38,570 bases of DNA from an uncultured Bacteroidales bacterium (GTDB lineage: Bacteria; Bacteroidota; Bacteroidia; Bacteroidales; UBA4417): contig CAIJPI010000023.1 of NCBI GenBank assembly GCA_903822525.1, positions 1 through 38,570 on the forward strand, read 5' to 3'. Positions 24,362-33,082 of this stretch are shown here, piece by piece. The stretch's first letter is position 1. Each line of letters starts with the position of its first letter. Both the position numbers and the translations under genes were made by a program. The notes below the pieces were generated by a model that worked only from the letters and a program-made list of their open reading frames with translations, was not told where the DNA came from and did no database searches.

Positions 24362-26455
24362 TTAGCTATTCATCGAGATAAGGAATTCCTCGTTGGTTTG
24401 AGTGAATTTCATCCTATCCTTCAGGAAATCCATAGCTTCAATAGGATTCATATCAGCCAGATGGTTACGAAGTACCCATAAACGCTGCAATACATCCTTT
24501 TCGAGCAAAAGATCATCGCGGCGTGTACTGGATGCAACAATATCAACTGCAGGGAACATACGTTTATTCGATAGCTTACGATCGAGCTGAAGCTCCATAT
24601 TACCGGTTCCTTTGAATTCTTCGAAAATCACTTCATCCATACGCGAACCTGTTTCGGTAAGAGCGGTTGCAATGATTGTAAGCGATCCTCCGTTTTCGAT
24701 CTGACGTGCAGCACCGAAGAATCGTTTTGGTTTCTGAAGCGCATTGGCTTCAACACCACCCGACAGAACTTTACCTGATGCAGGAGCAACAGTATTGTAG
24801 GCTCTTGCCAGACGAGTAATCGAATCGAGAAGTATAACCACATCGTGACCGCATTCGGTAAGGCGCTTGGCCTTTTCGAGCACCAGGTTAGCTATGCGTA
24901 CGTGACGATCGGCAGGTTCATCGAAAGTGGATGAAATAACTTCTGCTTTAACATTACGGGCCATATCAGTAACTTCCTCCGGACGTTCATCGATAAGCAA
25001 CACGATTAGGTAAGCTTCAGGATGGTTATAGGCTATTGCGTTGGCGATTTCTTTAAGCAAAACGGTCTTACCCGTTTTCGGCTGAGCAACGATAAGTCCA
25101 CGTTGTCCTTTGCCAATAGGGCTGAAAAGATCTATGATACGTGTACTTAAACTTGAACCAGGATGACCTGTTAATTTGAATTTCTTTTCAGGGAACAATG
25201 GCGTAAGGTAATCGAAAGGAATACGGTCGCGGATTTCCTCAGGAAGCTTGCCATTGATATTTTCGACTTTTACAAGGGGGAAATATTTTTCTCCTTCTTT
25301 TGGCGGGCGTATGGTACCTTTCACTGTATCGCCGGTCTTAAGCCCGAAGAGTTTTATCTGTGATTGTGAAACATACACATCATCAGGAGAACTCAAATAG
25401 TTGTAATCGGAAGAGCGGAGAAATCCATATCCATCGGGCATCATTTCAAGAACACCTTCGCACGAAACTATTCCTTCAAACTCCCATGAGTAATCTTCAC
25501 GAACAGGCAGCTGAGGCTGAGGCCTGCGGTCGGTACGGTCGTTACGTTCAATCCTGTCGGTTCCACTGCGGTCGTTACGGCCATATCGCTGCATATCGCG
25601 GGCGATATCGTTTGGCCGGGCTTGCTCACCCTGTACATTTCCATTTTCAGGAGCAGGTTCATCGGCATCTTCCTCCTGAACAATTTCATGACGGCTCAGG
25701 ACTTCAGTATCGGGTTCTTTAAAATCGAAAGCAGGAATAAACTCATCATGCATAACAACTTTTTCATCGATCAAAGCGGCATCGTCTTCCTGATTAGAGT
25801 TCCTGGCAGGCTTCCATTCTTTACGTGGTATTGAGCGATCAGGAGGAGGTGTTGAAGCCTCTTCAGGAATTGTTACCGGGGTTTCGTTATTTTCGTCCCT
25901 GTCCTGAGGACGGCGTCCACGGCGCCTGCGCTCGTGAAATTCCTGCAGTTCCCAAGCAGGAACATTAGTTGAAGTCGGGCGTTCGAACGATTTAACCGAG
26001 GGGGTGTCGTCGTCGGGTTTGCTGTTATCCCTGTTGAAACTTCTTCGGGGCTCGTAAGGCGTTACAACACGCTTTGCCGGCTCGGCTGTTTCGACCGGCT
26101 TTACTTCCTCAGCCACATCAGCAATGACAGGTTTTTCAATTATAACTTCGGGAAGCTTTGCCTCTTCTGTTTTAAATTCAGCAGGAACAGGTTCTTGCTT
26201 TGGTTTGAAATCCACTTTCCTGACTTCTTTCATCTTTTCGATAGGAATGCGCTGACGTGGGCCTTTCTGAGGAAAAACACGTGCTTTCTTTTCAGCTTCC
26301 AGTATATCGGGTGTTGGGTTTGCAGCCTGTTGATCAAGTATCTGATAAACCAGGTCCTGCTTTTTCATTGTTTCGCTTTTGCGGATGTTAAACTGCTTTG
26401 CGATATCACGCAATTCATTTAGCAGCTTACCTTCGAGTTCGCTTTTATCGTACAT
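24362..26455 (-). CDS. rho: Transcription termination factor Rho with long disordered insert
   Basis: The 697-aa product is the hexameric RNA-dependent ATPase that ends transcription. The Rho N-terminal helical domain is at about 5-43. A roughly 275-residue charged, Pro/Glu/Arg-rich region (about 45-320) looks intrinsically disordered, with [14 protein letters not shown] and repeated ND-R motifs near its end. A cold-shock-like RNA-binding domain (about 327-400, [14 protein letters not shown]) follows. The ATPase core has Walker A (AQPKTGKT, 457-464), Walker B (IVLLIDE, 484-490), the Q-loop region ([22 protein letters not shown], 566-587) and the R-loop (EEFKGTGNM, 612-620). E. coli Rho is about 419 aa, so the extra length is the insert. 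A repeat related to the one upstream of the antitoxin gene sits 61-162 bases upstream of the start. Confidence 0.97.
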   Translation of the reverse strand: MYDKSELEGKLLNELRDIAKQFNIRKSETMKKQDLVYQILDQQAANPTPDILEAEKKARVFPQKGPRQRIPIEKMKEVRKVDFKPKQEPVPAEFKTEEAKLPEVIIEKPVIADVAEEVKPVETAEPAKRVVTPYEPRRSFNRDNSKPDDDTPSVKSFERPTSTNVPAWELQEFHERRRRGRRPQDRDENNETPVTIPEEASTPPPDRSIPRKEWKPARNSNQEDDAALIDEKVVMHDEFIPAFDFKEPDTEVLSRHEIVQEEDADEPAPENGNVQGEQARPNDIARDMQRYGRNDRSGTDRIERNDRTDRRPQPQLPVREDYSWEFEGIVSCEGVLEMMPDGYGFLRSSDYNYLSSPDDVYVSQSQIKLFGLKTGDTVKGTIRPPKEGEKYFPLVKVENINGKLPEEIRDRIPFDYLTPLFPEKKFKLTGHPGSSLSTRIIDLFSPIGKGQRGLIVAQPKTGKTVLLKEIANAIAYNHPEAYLIVLLIDERPEEVTDMARNVKAEVISSTFDEPADRHVRIANLVLEKAKRLTECGHDVVILLDSITRLARAYNTVAPASGKVLSGGVEANALQKPKRFFGAARQIENGGSLTIIATALTETGSRMDEVIFEEFKGTGNMELQLDRKLSNKRMFPAVDIVASSTRRDDLLLEKDVLQRLWVLRNHLADMNPIEAMDFLKDRMKFTQTNEEFLISMNS

Positions 26456-26515
26456 GCGAATGGGGTTGATTGGGACGAATAAATGGGAATTTAAAATCGT
26501 ATGAATTAATTATAC

Positions 26516-26617
26516 TTTCGAGTGTTTTAATTTACTTTTTACGGATCACATGGAATACGCCAGATTTATCATAATATGATTTTGGTAGGTAAATTATTCC
26601 AATCATGGCTATTTCGT
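26516..26617 (-). repeat. Dispersed ~100-bp repeat, copy upstream of rho
   Basis: Without any gap, these 102 bases align to 35942-36043 upstream of the antitoxin gene, with about 27 differences by hand count (around 74% identity). The best conserved blocks on the plus strand are ATGGAATACGCCAGATT (26551-26567) and CAATCATGGCTATTTC (26600-26615). It is oriented identically relative to the downstream minus-strand gene in both places. It encodes no convincing protein. Confidence 0.7.
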
Positions 26618-26697
26618 GTGAAAACCTGAAGAAAGGTGTGTTGGAAAATTACCGCGAAAAATCAGGAAAATTCAGAGTGGGTGCTATTAAAACTGTG

Positions 26698-26705
26698 CAA
26701 ATATA
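26698..26705 (-). promoter_or_regulatory. Putative -7 box for rho, TATATTTG
   Basis: The minus-strand octamer matches TAnnTTTG. A TTG (26730-26728) lies 22 bases upstream, slightly outside normal -33 spacing. It predicts a long leader for rho that includes the repeat at 26516-26617. Confidence 0.35.
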
Positions 26706-26845
26706 TGAATGTTTTTTTGATTTGATTCAATTTGTTAGAATTTGTTAGAAATCTGTAAAAAAAAATATTTTTATTTCACTCCTTTATAGTAAAAACCCCA
26801 TTGTTATATATATTCGCAGTCTATAAAATTCCCCCTTCAAACCTT

Positions 26846-27511
26846 ATGACATCAACTCCGATTACCGACACATTCAGACACAAGGGATTACGCAAAAAAC
26901 TAATTGATTTGCTACGCAGCAAAGGCATTTCGGATGAAAATGTACTGACTGCAATGAATATAATTCCGCGACATTTCTTTTTTGACTCTTCATTTCTTGA
27001 ATTCGCATACGAAGATAAGGCTTTTCCTATTGGATCAGGACAAACAATTTCGCAACCTTACACGGTTGCATTTCAAAGCGAACTTCTTCAACTCGAAAAA
27101 GGAATGCGAGTTCTCGAAGTGGGCACAGGATCGGGTTACCAGGCAAGTGTTTTAGCTGAAATGGATGCCCGTGTGTTTAGTATCGAAAGGCAGAAGCTGT
27201 TATATGATACCTTAAAATCACTTTCCCCTCCCTTGAATTACCGTATCAGGCTGTTTTATGGCGACGGATATGCCGGACTCCCTGCACATGCACCTTTTGA
27301 CAGGATACTGATCACCGCTGCAGCTCCATTTATCCCTGAAGCCCTGATTAATCAACTCAAGACAGGAGGTATACTAGTTGCGCCTGTTGGAAAGAACGAT
27401 GTACAAATCATGACAAGAATTTTCAAAATTTCGGACACTGAAATCAAAACCGAAACTCACGGAAGCTTTCGGTTTGTTCCTATGCTTACCGATAAAGCAC
27501 AAGATATCTAA
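26846..27511 (+). CDS. pcm: Protein-L-isoaspartate O-methyltransferase
   Basis: The 221-aa product repairs age-damaged proteins by methylating L-isoaspartyl residues with S-adenosylmethionine. Family motifs are FPIGSGQTISQPYTVAFQ (the substrate-loop segment), RVLEVGTGSGYQASVLAEM (SAM motif I), VFSIERQ (motif post-I), YGDGYAGLPAHAPFDRILITAAA (motif II) and GGILVAPVG (motif III). The ATG at 26846 (MTSTPITDTFRHKGLRKKLI) gives the usual length; the TTG at 26801 would add 15 atypical residues. It is divergent from rho and convergent with the TonB receptor gene, and appears to be a single-gene unit. Confidence 0.95.
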   Translation: MTSTPITDTFRHKGLRKKLIDLLRSKGISDENVLTAMNIIPRHFFFDSSFLEFAYEDKAFPIGSGQTISQPYTVAFQSELLQLEKGMRVLEVGTGSGYQASVLAEMDARVFSIERQKLLYDTLKSLSPPLNYRIRLFYGDGYAGLPAHAPFDRILITAAAPFIPEALINQLKTGGILVAPVGKNDVQIMTRIFKISDTEIKTETHGSFRFVPMLTDKAQDI

Positions 27512-27588
27512 GTTGGTTGAGTAAAAAGAATCTTGCAAAACTAAAAATGCATGCTATAATAATGATCGTTACTTCAAACGGACTGATT

Positions 27589-29988
27589 TTACAGTTCAAT
27601 AATAATCCCAATAGTTGGCAAAACCGTGCCTGACTCACTGTTCAGGTATTTAAGTTTATAATGAGCCGGATCTTCAGGATCAATAACAGGAACGCCATTG
27701 CCGTCGCGAACCAGAACAAGTACATCAGGCTGTTTTGCTTTAAAGTTATAGAGATTCTGAATATCGAGGTACAGATTTAGTGACCATTTTTTAAAAAAAT
27801 ACTCTTTGTCAACACGTAAATCGAGTTGATGAAAAGAGGTGAGGCGTTCAGCATTATACCTGTTGTAATCAATATAGCCCTGGCCTTTAACATCCCATGC
27901 TTCAATTAGAGATGATTTTTGCTCATCATACGGTGTATAAGGCGCACCTCCAACAAACCGCCATTTTGCTCCAATCGTCCAGTTTTTCTTTAAAGTAGCC
28001 AAAGCCGTTAGATTTAGGATATGCCTGTTATCCCAGGCAGAAGAAATAAAATCACCGTGCTTGTCTTCAAAAGACGAACGGACCCAGGTATAGGAAATAG
28101 TTGCATCGAAATACTTTGACATTTTCTCACGAAAAAACACTTCTGCGCCCCAGGCTTTTCCTCTCGATGTTGGAAGGACTGCTTCGTCGCCTGCCACTCC
28201 AAAATCGGCTCCTTTGCTGGCAAGCGATACTGAATCGCGTACTGAAAAAGGATAATAATTATAGAACTTATAAAATCCTTCAACAGTAAATTTAGAGTTC
28301 GTATTCCGCCTGTAATCAATACCTGCAACAATATGATCGGCCTGAATATACCGCAATCCATTAGTCTTATTTAATAGCTCACCCTGCTGCGACCTGTATC
28401 CAAGTGTAGTGTATGCAGGGAGTTGATAATATCTGCCCGTATTAAAGTTTAATGTCAGCTTTTGATTAAGCGAATAGGATGCTGAAAATCGGGGTGAAAC
28501 CTGTTTCAACAGATCCGACATCTGTGAAGAATAGCTATTCGCATCAGAGCGCACTCCCAGTGATAACAAAAGCCTTTCGTTAAGGATGCTTTTACTGAGT
28601 TGTCCAAACAAATTCCACTTGACAATATTCAGGTCGGACGAGTAATTTATCTCTGTTATAGTATCGGAAACCATTGGAATAAAAACCCGCTGGAATGTCT
28701 TATTCTTATATTTAGCATATTCGGCACCGGCACCGTACGATATTTTATAGCCATTAGTACGGGCAACTTCCTCGTAACGAACCTTATTTTCAATTTCATA
28801 CGACGAATAATCGATTATCTTATCTGAAGCAATATTCTCATCGTTATTTTTATATTTATAAGCCTCGTTATACAGCATATTGCGACTGATAACGAGAGTG
28901 CTGTATGAATTTTTGCGATAATGCCTGTAGTTGGCACCTATGGAATAGTTCCATTGGTTGTTAACAGGAAGGTAGTCAAGAATATATTGCTGTTCTTCGG
29001 TTGGAGCTTTCAAGCCTGTATTCAATTTGAACTTATCAAGCGCTCCAAGGCTGATAACAGTAAGTTCGTTTTTAACATTGAATTTTGTTTTTACTTTCAG
29101 CGTATAATCATTAAACGTTGGCAGAAACGGCAATCCAATGACTCCAAAAAGAAACTGCAAATAGGACCTTCGCACCGACAATAAAATATTTGTTTTTTTA
29201 CTTACCGGACCATTTGCACTCAATGCCATTTCGCTGGCACCAAGTGTTGCCCTGTAAACCATACGTCCGGGATTTCCATCAATAAGTTTCATATCAATGA
29301 CCGAACTCAGCGAATTTCCACGACTGGCCGGAAAAGCGCCTGAATAGAAATCGACCTCACGAAGAAAATCAGTATTTATTATTCCTACCGGACCGCCTGA
29401 TGCTCCCTGGGTTGCAAAGTGATTCAGATTTGGAATTTCAATGCCATCGAGTAAGAACTTGTTTTCAGAAGGTCCACCACCCCTGACTATAATATCATTC
29501 CGGAATGAAACAGATGAAGCCACTCCAGGCAGGGATTGTATTACTTTGGAAATATCGCGGTTTGAACCAGGACTTTTTTCGATTTGTGAAATCCCGAGTG
29601 ATGTAAGCGAAACCGGGCTTTCCTCAACATGCTTAAATATGGAGGCTTTCACTTCGACACCACTTATCTGCACTGCAACCTCTTGCATTGCGATATCGAT
29701 GGATGCAATTTTTGAATTGGTTATCAGGATCTCTTCGGTGAGCATTCTCTCAAAACCAAGCGAAGTAGCCTCCAGTTTTATATACCCTGGCTTTAATCCT
29801 GTAAATATAAAATTACCTTCCAGATCGCTGACTGAGCCAATGTTTGTTCCGCTGATGATAATATTTGTAAAAGGCAGAGGATCATTATTTTTTATATTAA
29901 ATACCCTACCCTTTAGCGAACCGGTTTGTGCAAATAAACCGAAAGAAATGAAAAGTAAAGAAATTAAAGAAATTGCTTTGAGATTCAT
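27589..29988 (-). CDS. TonB-dependent outer-membrane receptor with CarboxypepD_reg-like domain
   Basis: The 799-aa product has a signal peptide (MNLKAISLISLLFISFGLFAQ), then a CarboxypepD_reg-like domain (about 24-105, GSLKGRVFNIKNNDPLPFTNI, ISGTNIGSVSDLEGNFIFTGL). A plug domain follows (about 115-240, SPGSNRDISKVIQSLPGVASSVSFRNDIIVRGGGPSENKFLLDGIEIPN), then a beta-barrel up to a C-terminus ending in PTIGIIIEL. Such receptors import scarce nutrients such as metal chelates, vitamins or glycans across the outer membrane. No SusD partner is adjacent, so a classical glycan-uptake pair is not indicated. The upstream gene on the same strand is a lipoprotein; a perfect 10-bp dyad (30041-30066) lies between them, 53 bases from the start codon. 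Confidence 0.93.
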   Translation of the reverse strand: MNLKAISLISLLFISFGLFAQTGSLKGRVFNIKNNDPLPFTNIIISGTNIGSVSDLEGNFIFTGLKPGYIKLEATSLGFERMLTEEILITNSKIASIDIAMQEVAVQISGVEVKASIFKHVEESPVSLTSLGISQIEKSPGSNRDISKVIQSLPGVASSVSFRNDIIVRGGGPSENKFLLDGIEIPNLNHFATQGASGGPVGIINTDFLREVDFYSGAFPASRGNSLSSVIDMKLIDGNPGRMVYRATLGASEMALSANGPVSKKTNILLSVRRSYLQFLFGVIGLPFLPTFNDYTLKVKTKFNVKNELTVISLGALDKFKLNTGLKAPTEEQQYILDYLPVNNQWNYSIGANYRHYRKNSYSTLVISRNMLYNEAYKYKNNDENIASDKIIDYSSYEIENKVRYEEVARTNGYKISYGAGAEYAKYKNKTFQRVFIPMVSDTITEINYSSDLNIVKWNLFGQLSKSILNERLLLSLGVRSDANSYSSQMSDLLKQVSPRFSASYSLNQKLTLNFNTGRYYQLPAYTTLGYRSQQGELLNKTNGLRYIQADHIVAGIDYRRNTNSKFTVEGFYKFYNYYPFSVRDSVSLASKGADFGVAGDEAVLPTSRGKAWGAEVFFREKMSKYFDATISYTWVRSSFEDKHGDFISSAWDNRHILNLTALATLKKNWTIGAKWRFVGGAPYTPYDEQKSSLIEAWDVKGQGYIDYNRYNAERLTSFHQLDLRVDKEYFFKKWSLNLYLDIQNLYNFKAKQPDVLVLVRDGNGVPVIDPEDPAHYKLKYLNSESGTVLPTIGIIIEL

Positions 29989-30040
29989 AATTCATAAAAT
30001 GTTTAATCAATCTACAATAATGTTAGACAATGGTTAAACG

Positions 30041-30066
30041 CCGAATAAACTAAAATGTTTATTCGG
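30041..30066. repeat. Perfect 10-bp inverted repeat upstream of the TonB receptor
   Basis: CCGAATAAAC (30041-30050) and GTTTATTCGG (30057-30066) are exact reverse complements around a 6-base spacer. On the minus strand a T-rich tract precedes rather than follows the dyad, so it is a poor terminator for the lipoprotein gene ending at 30093. It is better placed to be an operator for, or a leader hairpin of, the receptor gene. Confidence 0.6.
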
Positions 30067-30092
30067 TCTAAAAAAAAATAAAAAATTTATAC

Positions 30093-30812
30093 TTATTTGA
30101 CCAGGACGACCCACATCTGAACCTGAAGCACTTTTGTAGTGCCTGCTGCAATGGTAAAAGGATCGGGTTCGGGATACTGCATATTACCTCTTCCAAACCA
30201 TCCATAATAATCACCGGCATTCATTGTGTTTCCGAAATCGGTGTCAGTCCATACAGTAAGATAATAAGTTCCGATTGGAATATTATCAAACCTGAAGCTA
30301 ACAATAGGGCCAAATCCTTCAGTCTGCACTTCGGCGAATGCAACATGATTATCCAGATTTTCCTTTGATGTATATAGCCTGACCTTCGAGTCTAACAGAT
30401 TCAGATCTGTGCCGGCAGCAAAGGCTGCTATTCCGGTAATGCGTGTTGAAGAATCATTTTTTAAAACCACCAGCCTTACACTGTCGTTTGCCTGGTTACC
30501 ATCTTTATCTGCAACCAGAACATGTGCAAAATAAATACCCGGTTCATCCGGAGCCTGCCATTCAACTGTATCGCCAATACCGCTTATCGCTCCACCTGTG
30601 GTAGTATAATAGTAAACAAGATTCTGATCATCAGCATCGGTAACCGAAAGTTGAATCATGGCTGTATTACCTACAACAACTGTATCAGGAGTAACATTAA
30701 TCGACTCAATAACAGGAACCTGTGTGATTTTATCATTGCAGCCTGTATTCAGTATAATGAGCAGAGTCAATGCACTTACAAGAAACGAAGTAACCGGAAA
30801 AATAGATTTCAT
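30093..30812 (-). CDS. Lipoprotein with Ig/PKD-like domain, 239 aa
   Basis: The signal peptide (hydrophobic SALTLLIILNTGC, lipidated Cys near residue 25) marks a lipoprotein. Residues about 32-120 look like an Ig/PKD-type beta domain (PVIESINVTPDTVVVG, MIQLSVTDADDQNLVYYYTT, GIYFAHVLVADKDGNQANDSV). Residues about 130-239 form a second beta domain (SKVRLYTSKENL, FRFDNIPIGTYYLTVWTDTD, TKVLQVQMWVVLVK), possibly transthyretin-like. No enzyme motif was seen. It lies 104 bases upstream of the TonB receptor gene on the same strand. A surface lipoprotein working with the receptor is possible, but it is not a SusD homologue. It is separated from miaA by 262 bases without recognised features. Confidence 0.75.
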   Translation of the reverse strand: MKSIFPVTSFLVSALTLLIILNTGCNDKITQVPVIESINVTPDTVVVGNTAMIQLSVTDADDQNLVYYYTTTGGAISGIGDTVEWQAPDEPGIYFAHVLVADKDGNQANDSVRLVVLKNDSSTRITGIAAFAAGTDLNLLDSKVRLYTSKENLDNHVAFAEVQTEGFGPIVSFRFDNIPIGTYYLTVWTDTDFGNTMNAGDYYGWFGRGNMQYPEPDPFTIAAGTTKVLQVQMWVVLVK

Positions 30813-31074
30813 ATGTAGTTGGTTGAAATAGATGGGTGCAAATTAAATAAATTTCGGCGAAATTAAGGCGAAAGACCTGAATTACACATATTTTTTAAAA
30901 CTAATTGGCTATTTATTTAGTAATCTGCCAGACAACAAAACGACTGAACATTCTTACTTGAAAGGACAAGGGATAAAATCCGCAGTACTGAACCACTTTT
31001 ATTAATCTTTTGAGACGTTTCAATCTCCATTTCAATACGTGCAATCAGGCAAAGATCAAAATACCCAGATTACA

Positions 31075-31998
31075 TCAGAATAAGCGAAGGTATTCAAGTG
31101 CTTTCTGAAGGTTTAAATCGAGGCCATCATTTCCATCGAGCCAAAATATATGTATTCCTTTCTTCTCCATCCGTCTGAACCAGGTCATCTGTCGTTTGGC
31201 AAACTGGTGAATAGCTGTGTTTAACAAAGCAAACATTTGGTCATAGCTTAATTCGCCCGTTAAAAACATAGTAACGTATTTATACTCCAGACCATAATAC
31301 ATAAGCCTTTCCTTGCCAATCCCTCTGTCGAGCAAATGCTGAACTTCTTCCAGCATTCCTTCCTGCAGGCGTTGGGTTAATCTGGCGGTAATACGGCGAC
31401 GTATTATACTGCGCTCGAACCGGATTCCAAGTACGGGGCTATTCTCAAACTTATTCTCTGTTTGAGGATTGACACCTATAAGTTTATGTGTTTCAATTTC
31501 GATAGCTCTGATCAAACGATCGCGATCCAGAATATCGGTAGTATTATGCAATGGCCGCAAGGCTTCAAGCTTTTCCACCAGATCTTCATCCGTAAATTCA
31601 GCCAATTTGTGACGCAGGATTTCGTTTACAGGAGCCTCATTCAAATCGTAGCCTTTTAATATAGCTTCGAGGTATAAGCCAGATCCTCCACACAATATCG
31701 GAGTTTTCCCTCTCGAAGTCACCGACGTCCAGGCATCTCTGAAACCCTGCTGAAACTGAAAAATATTGTATTCGGTCCCGGGCTCGGCACAATCGATAAG
31801 ATGTGAAGGAATAAGTTGGCTTCCGATCCTGTAATCTCCCAGATCCTTCCCAGTTCCAATATCCATTCCCCTGAATACCTGACGTGAATCGGCACTTATA
31901 ATTTCAGCATCAAGGGCCAGTGCCAGGTGAGCAGCAAAAGTCGTTTTCCCGACAGCAGTAGGGCCAAGAACCGTAACCAAAGGAAATTGTTTGTGCAT
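31075..31998 (-). CDS. miaA: tRNA dimethylallyltransferase MiaA
   Basis: The 307-aa product adds a dimethylallyl group to A37 of tRNAs that read codons beginning with U. The P-loop GPTAVGKT (12-19), the DSRQVFRGMDIGTGK segment (substrate and metal contact), GGSGLYLEAILKGYD and the C-terminal GLEYKYVTMFLTGELSYDQM and QFAKRQMTWFRR blocks are all family marks. The ATG at 31998 starts directly with the P-loop domain. It is a single-gene unit divergent from rsmG. No consensus promoter was clear upstream; a one-mismatch -7 box lies only a few bases before the start codon. Confidence 0.96.
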   Translation of the reverse strand: MHKQFPLVTVLGPTAVGKTTFAAHLALALDAEIISADSRQVFRGMDIGTGKDLGDYRIGSQLIPSHLIDCAEPGTEYNIFQFQQGFRDAWTSVTSRGKTPILCGGSGLYLEAILKGYDLNEAPVNEILRHKLAEFTDEDLVEKLEALRPLHNTTDILDRDRLIRAIEIETHKLIGVNPQTENKFENSPVLGIRFERSIIRRRITARLTQRLQEGMLEEVQHLLDRGIGKERLMYYGLEYKYVTMFLTGELSYDQMFALLNTAIHQFAKRQMTWFRRMEKKGIHIFWLDGNDGLDLNLQKALEYLRLF

Positions 31999-32186
31999 TG
32001 TGCAAAGATGTAAAAAAATAACGGTCGGAATAGTTACAAATTAAGAAAATGCAAAAAACAGGTAGATTAGCAGAATGAAACATGTTTAATAGCCACACTA
32101 AATATCCAGACTTTAAAAACCAAGAACTTAATCTGAGTTGATTTATCAATACTTAGCTAACTTATCTTTTATAATTCATAAACTCT

Positions 32187-32194
32187 TATTTTTG
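32187..32194 (+). promoter_or_regulatory. Putative rsmG -7 box, TATTTTTG
   Basis: A perfect TAnnTTTG match lies 22 bases before the rsmG ATG, giving a short leader. No TTTG was found at 19-21 bases upstream. Confidence 0.45.
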
Positions 32195-32216
32195 CATTTC
32201 TATACCAACTACATTA

Positions 32217-32837
32217 ATGGAACTTATCACAAAATACTTCCCAGGGCTTTCGACAATCCAACTTGATAAATTCGAACGGTTAGAAGCACTCTACCTGGAA
32301 TGGAACAGCAGAATCAATGTAATTTCGCGCAAGGATATGGAACATTTTTACGAGCGCCATGTATTGCATTCGCTGGGAATTGTTAAGGTGCAGCAGTTTC
32401 TGGCCGGAACCCGTGTGTTGGATGTTGGAACCGGCGGTGGTTTTCCGGGTATACCGCTCGCTATTATGTTTCCCGACACCCAATTTGTACTGGTGGATTC
32501 GATAGGCAAAAAGATAAAAGTTGTTCAGGAAGTAGCTCAGGCAGCAGGAATCAACAATATTACAGCCATTCATACAAGGGCAGAAGATGTTAAGCAGAAA
32601 TTTGATTTTGTGGTTAGTCGCGCCGTTACTGTCCTCCCTGATTTCATAAAATGGGTTGAAAATAAAATTACTAAAGAAAGCAGGCATGAAATAAAGAATG
32701 GAATCCTTTATTTAAAAGGTGGCGACCTTGAAGCCGAACTAACACCATTGCGGAATAAATATCAGATTTTCAACCTGAATGAGTACTTTAATGAAGATTT
32801 TTTTGAAACCAAGAAGGTAGTTTATGTCAAATTGTAA
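32217..32837 (+). CDS. rsmG: 16S rRNA (guanine527-N7)-methyltransferase RsmG
   Basis: The 206-aa product methylates G527 of 16S rRNA in the small ribosomal subunit. An RsmG N-terminal helix region (LYLEWNSRINVISRKDMEHFYERHVLHSLGI) precedes the SAM-binding fold with RVLDVGTGGGFPGIPLAI (motif I) and FVLVDSIGKKIKVVQEVA. VVSRAVTVLPDFIKWV is the family's SRA segment. Length and order are typical. It is preceded by a -7 box at 32187-32194 and followed by 245 bases without a gene. No hairpin terminator was seen after it. Confidence 0.96.
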   Translation: MELITKYFPGLSTIQLDKFERLEALYLEWNSRINVISRKDMEHFYERHVLHSLGIVKVQQFLAGTRVLDVGTGGGFPGIPLAIMFPDTQFVLVDSIGKKIKVVQEVAQAAGINNITAIHTRAEDVKQKFDFVVSRAVTVLPDFIKWVENKITKESRHEIKNGILYLKGGDLEAELTPLRNKYQIFNLNEYFNEDFFETKKVVYVKL

Positions 32838-32898
32838 TTTTCACAAGATTTAACAAACTACCATACACTTTATATTAAAGTGTACCTTGCTTTTTTAC

Positions 32899-32906
32899 TA
32901 CTTTTG
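32899..32906 (+). promoter_or_regulatory. Putative -7 box upstream of pepD, TACTTTTG
   Basis: A perfect TAnnTTTG match lies 176 bases before the pepD ATG, implying a long leader if used. No -33 TTTG at standard spacing. Nothing structured was recognised in the leader. Confidence 0.35.
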
Positions 32907-33082
32907 ACGCAATTACCATTTACCATTAAGTTTTGTCTCAAGTCGGTTTTTCAAATCACCAGAGTCGAAATTTCATTCCACCGAAAACACTGGACCCTGC
33001 TGTTATTTAGTAACAGATATTCATTTTAAGTTTTAGACAACAACACCTAACGTAATTAAAAACAAATAACTCCTATACATCG

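Larger units (their letters stand above)
26456..26845. other. Divergent rho-pcm intergenic region
   Basis: This 390-base region holds a predicted rho promoter (minus strand, 26698-26705), a copy of the dispersed repeat (26516-26617) and a tandem decamer TTTGTTAGAA at 26731-26750. A weak possible pcm promoter is also present: TTTG at 26741-26744, then 21 bases, then the one-mismatch -7 box TATTTTTA at 26766-26773. No RNA gene with a known fold was recognised. If rho starts at the predicted promoter, its leader is about 235 bases and contains the entire repeat. Confidence 0.5.

Noticed and set aside
26516-26617. Repeat unit as a protein-coding fragment
   Set aside because: All copies have stop codons in every frame within a few codons of each other, and the conserved blocks do not keep a reading frame.
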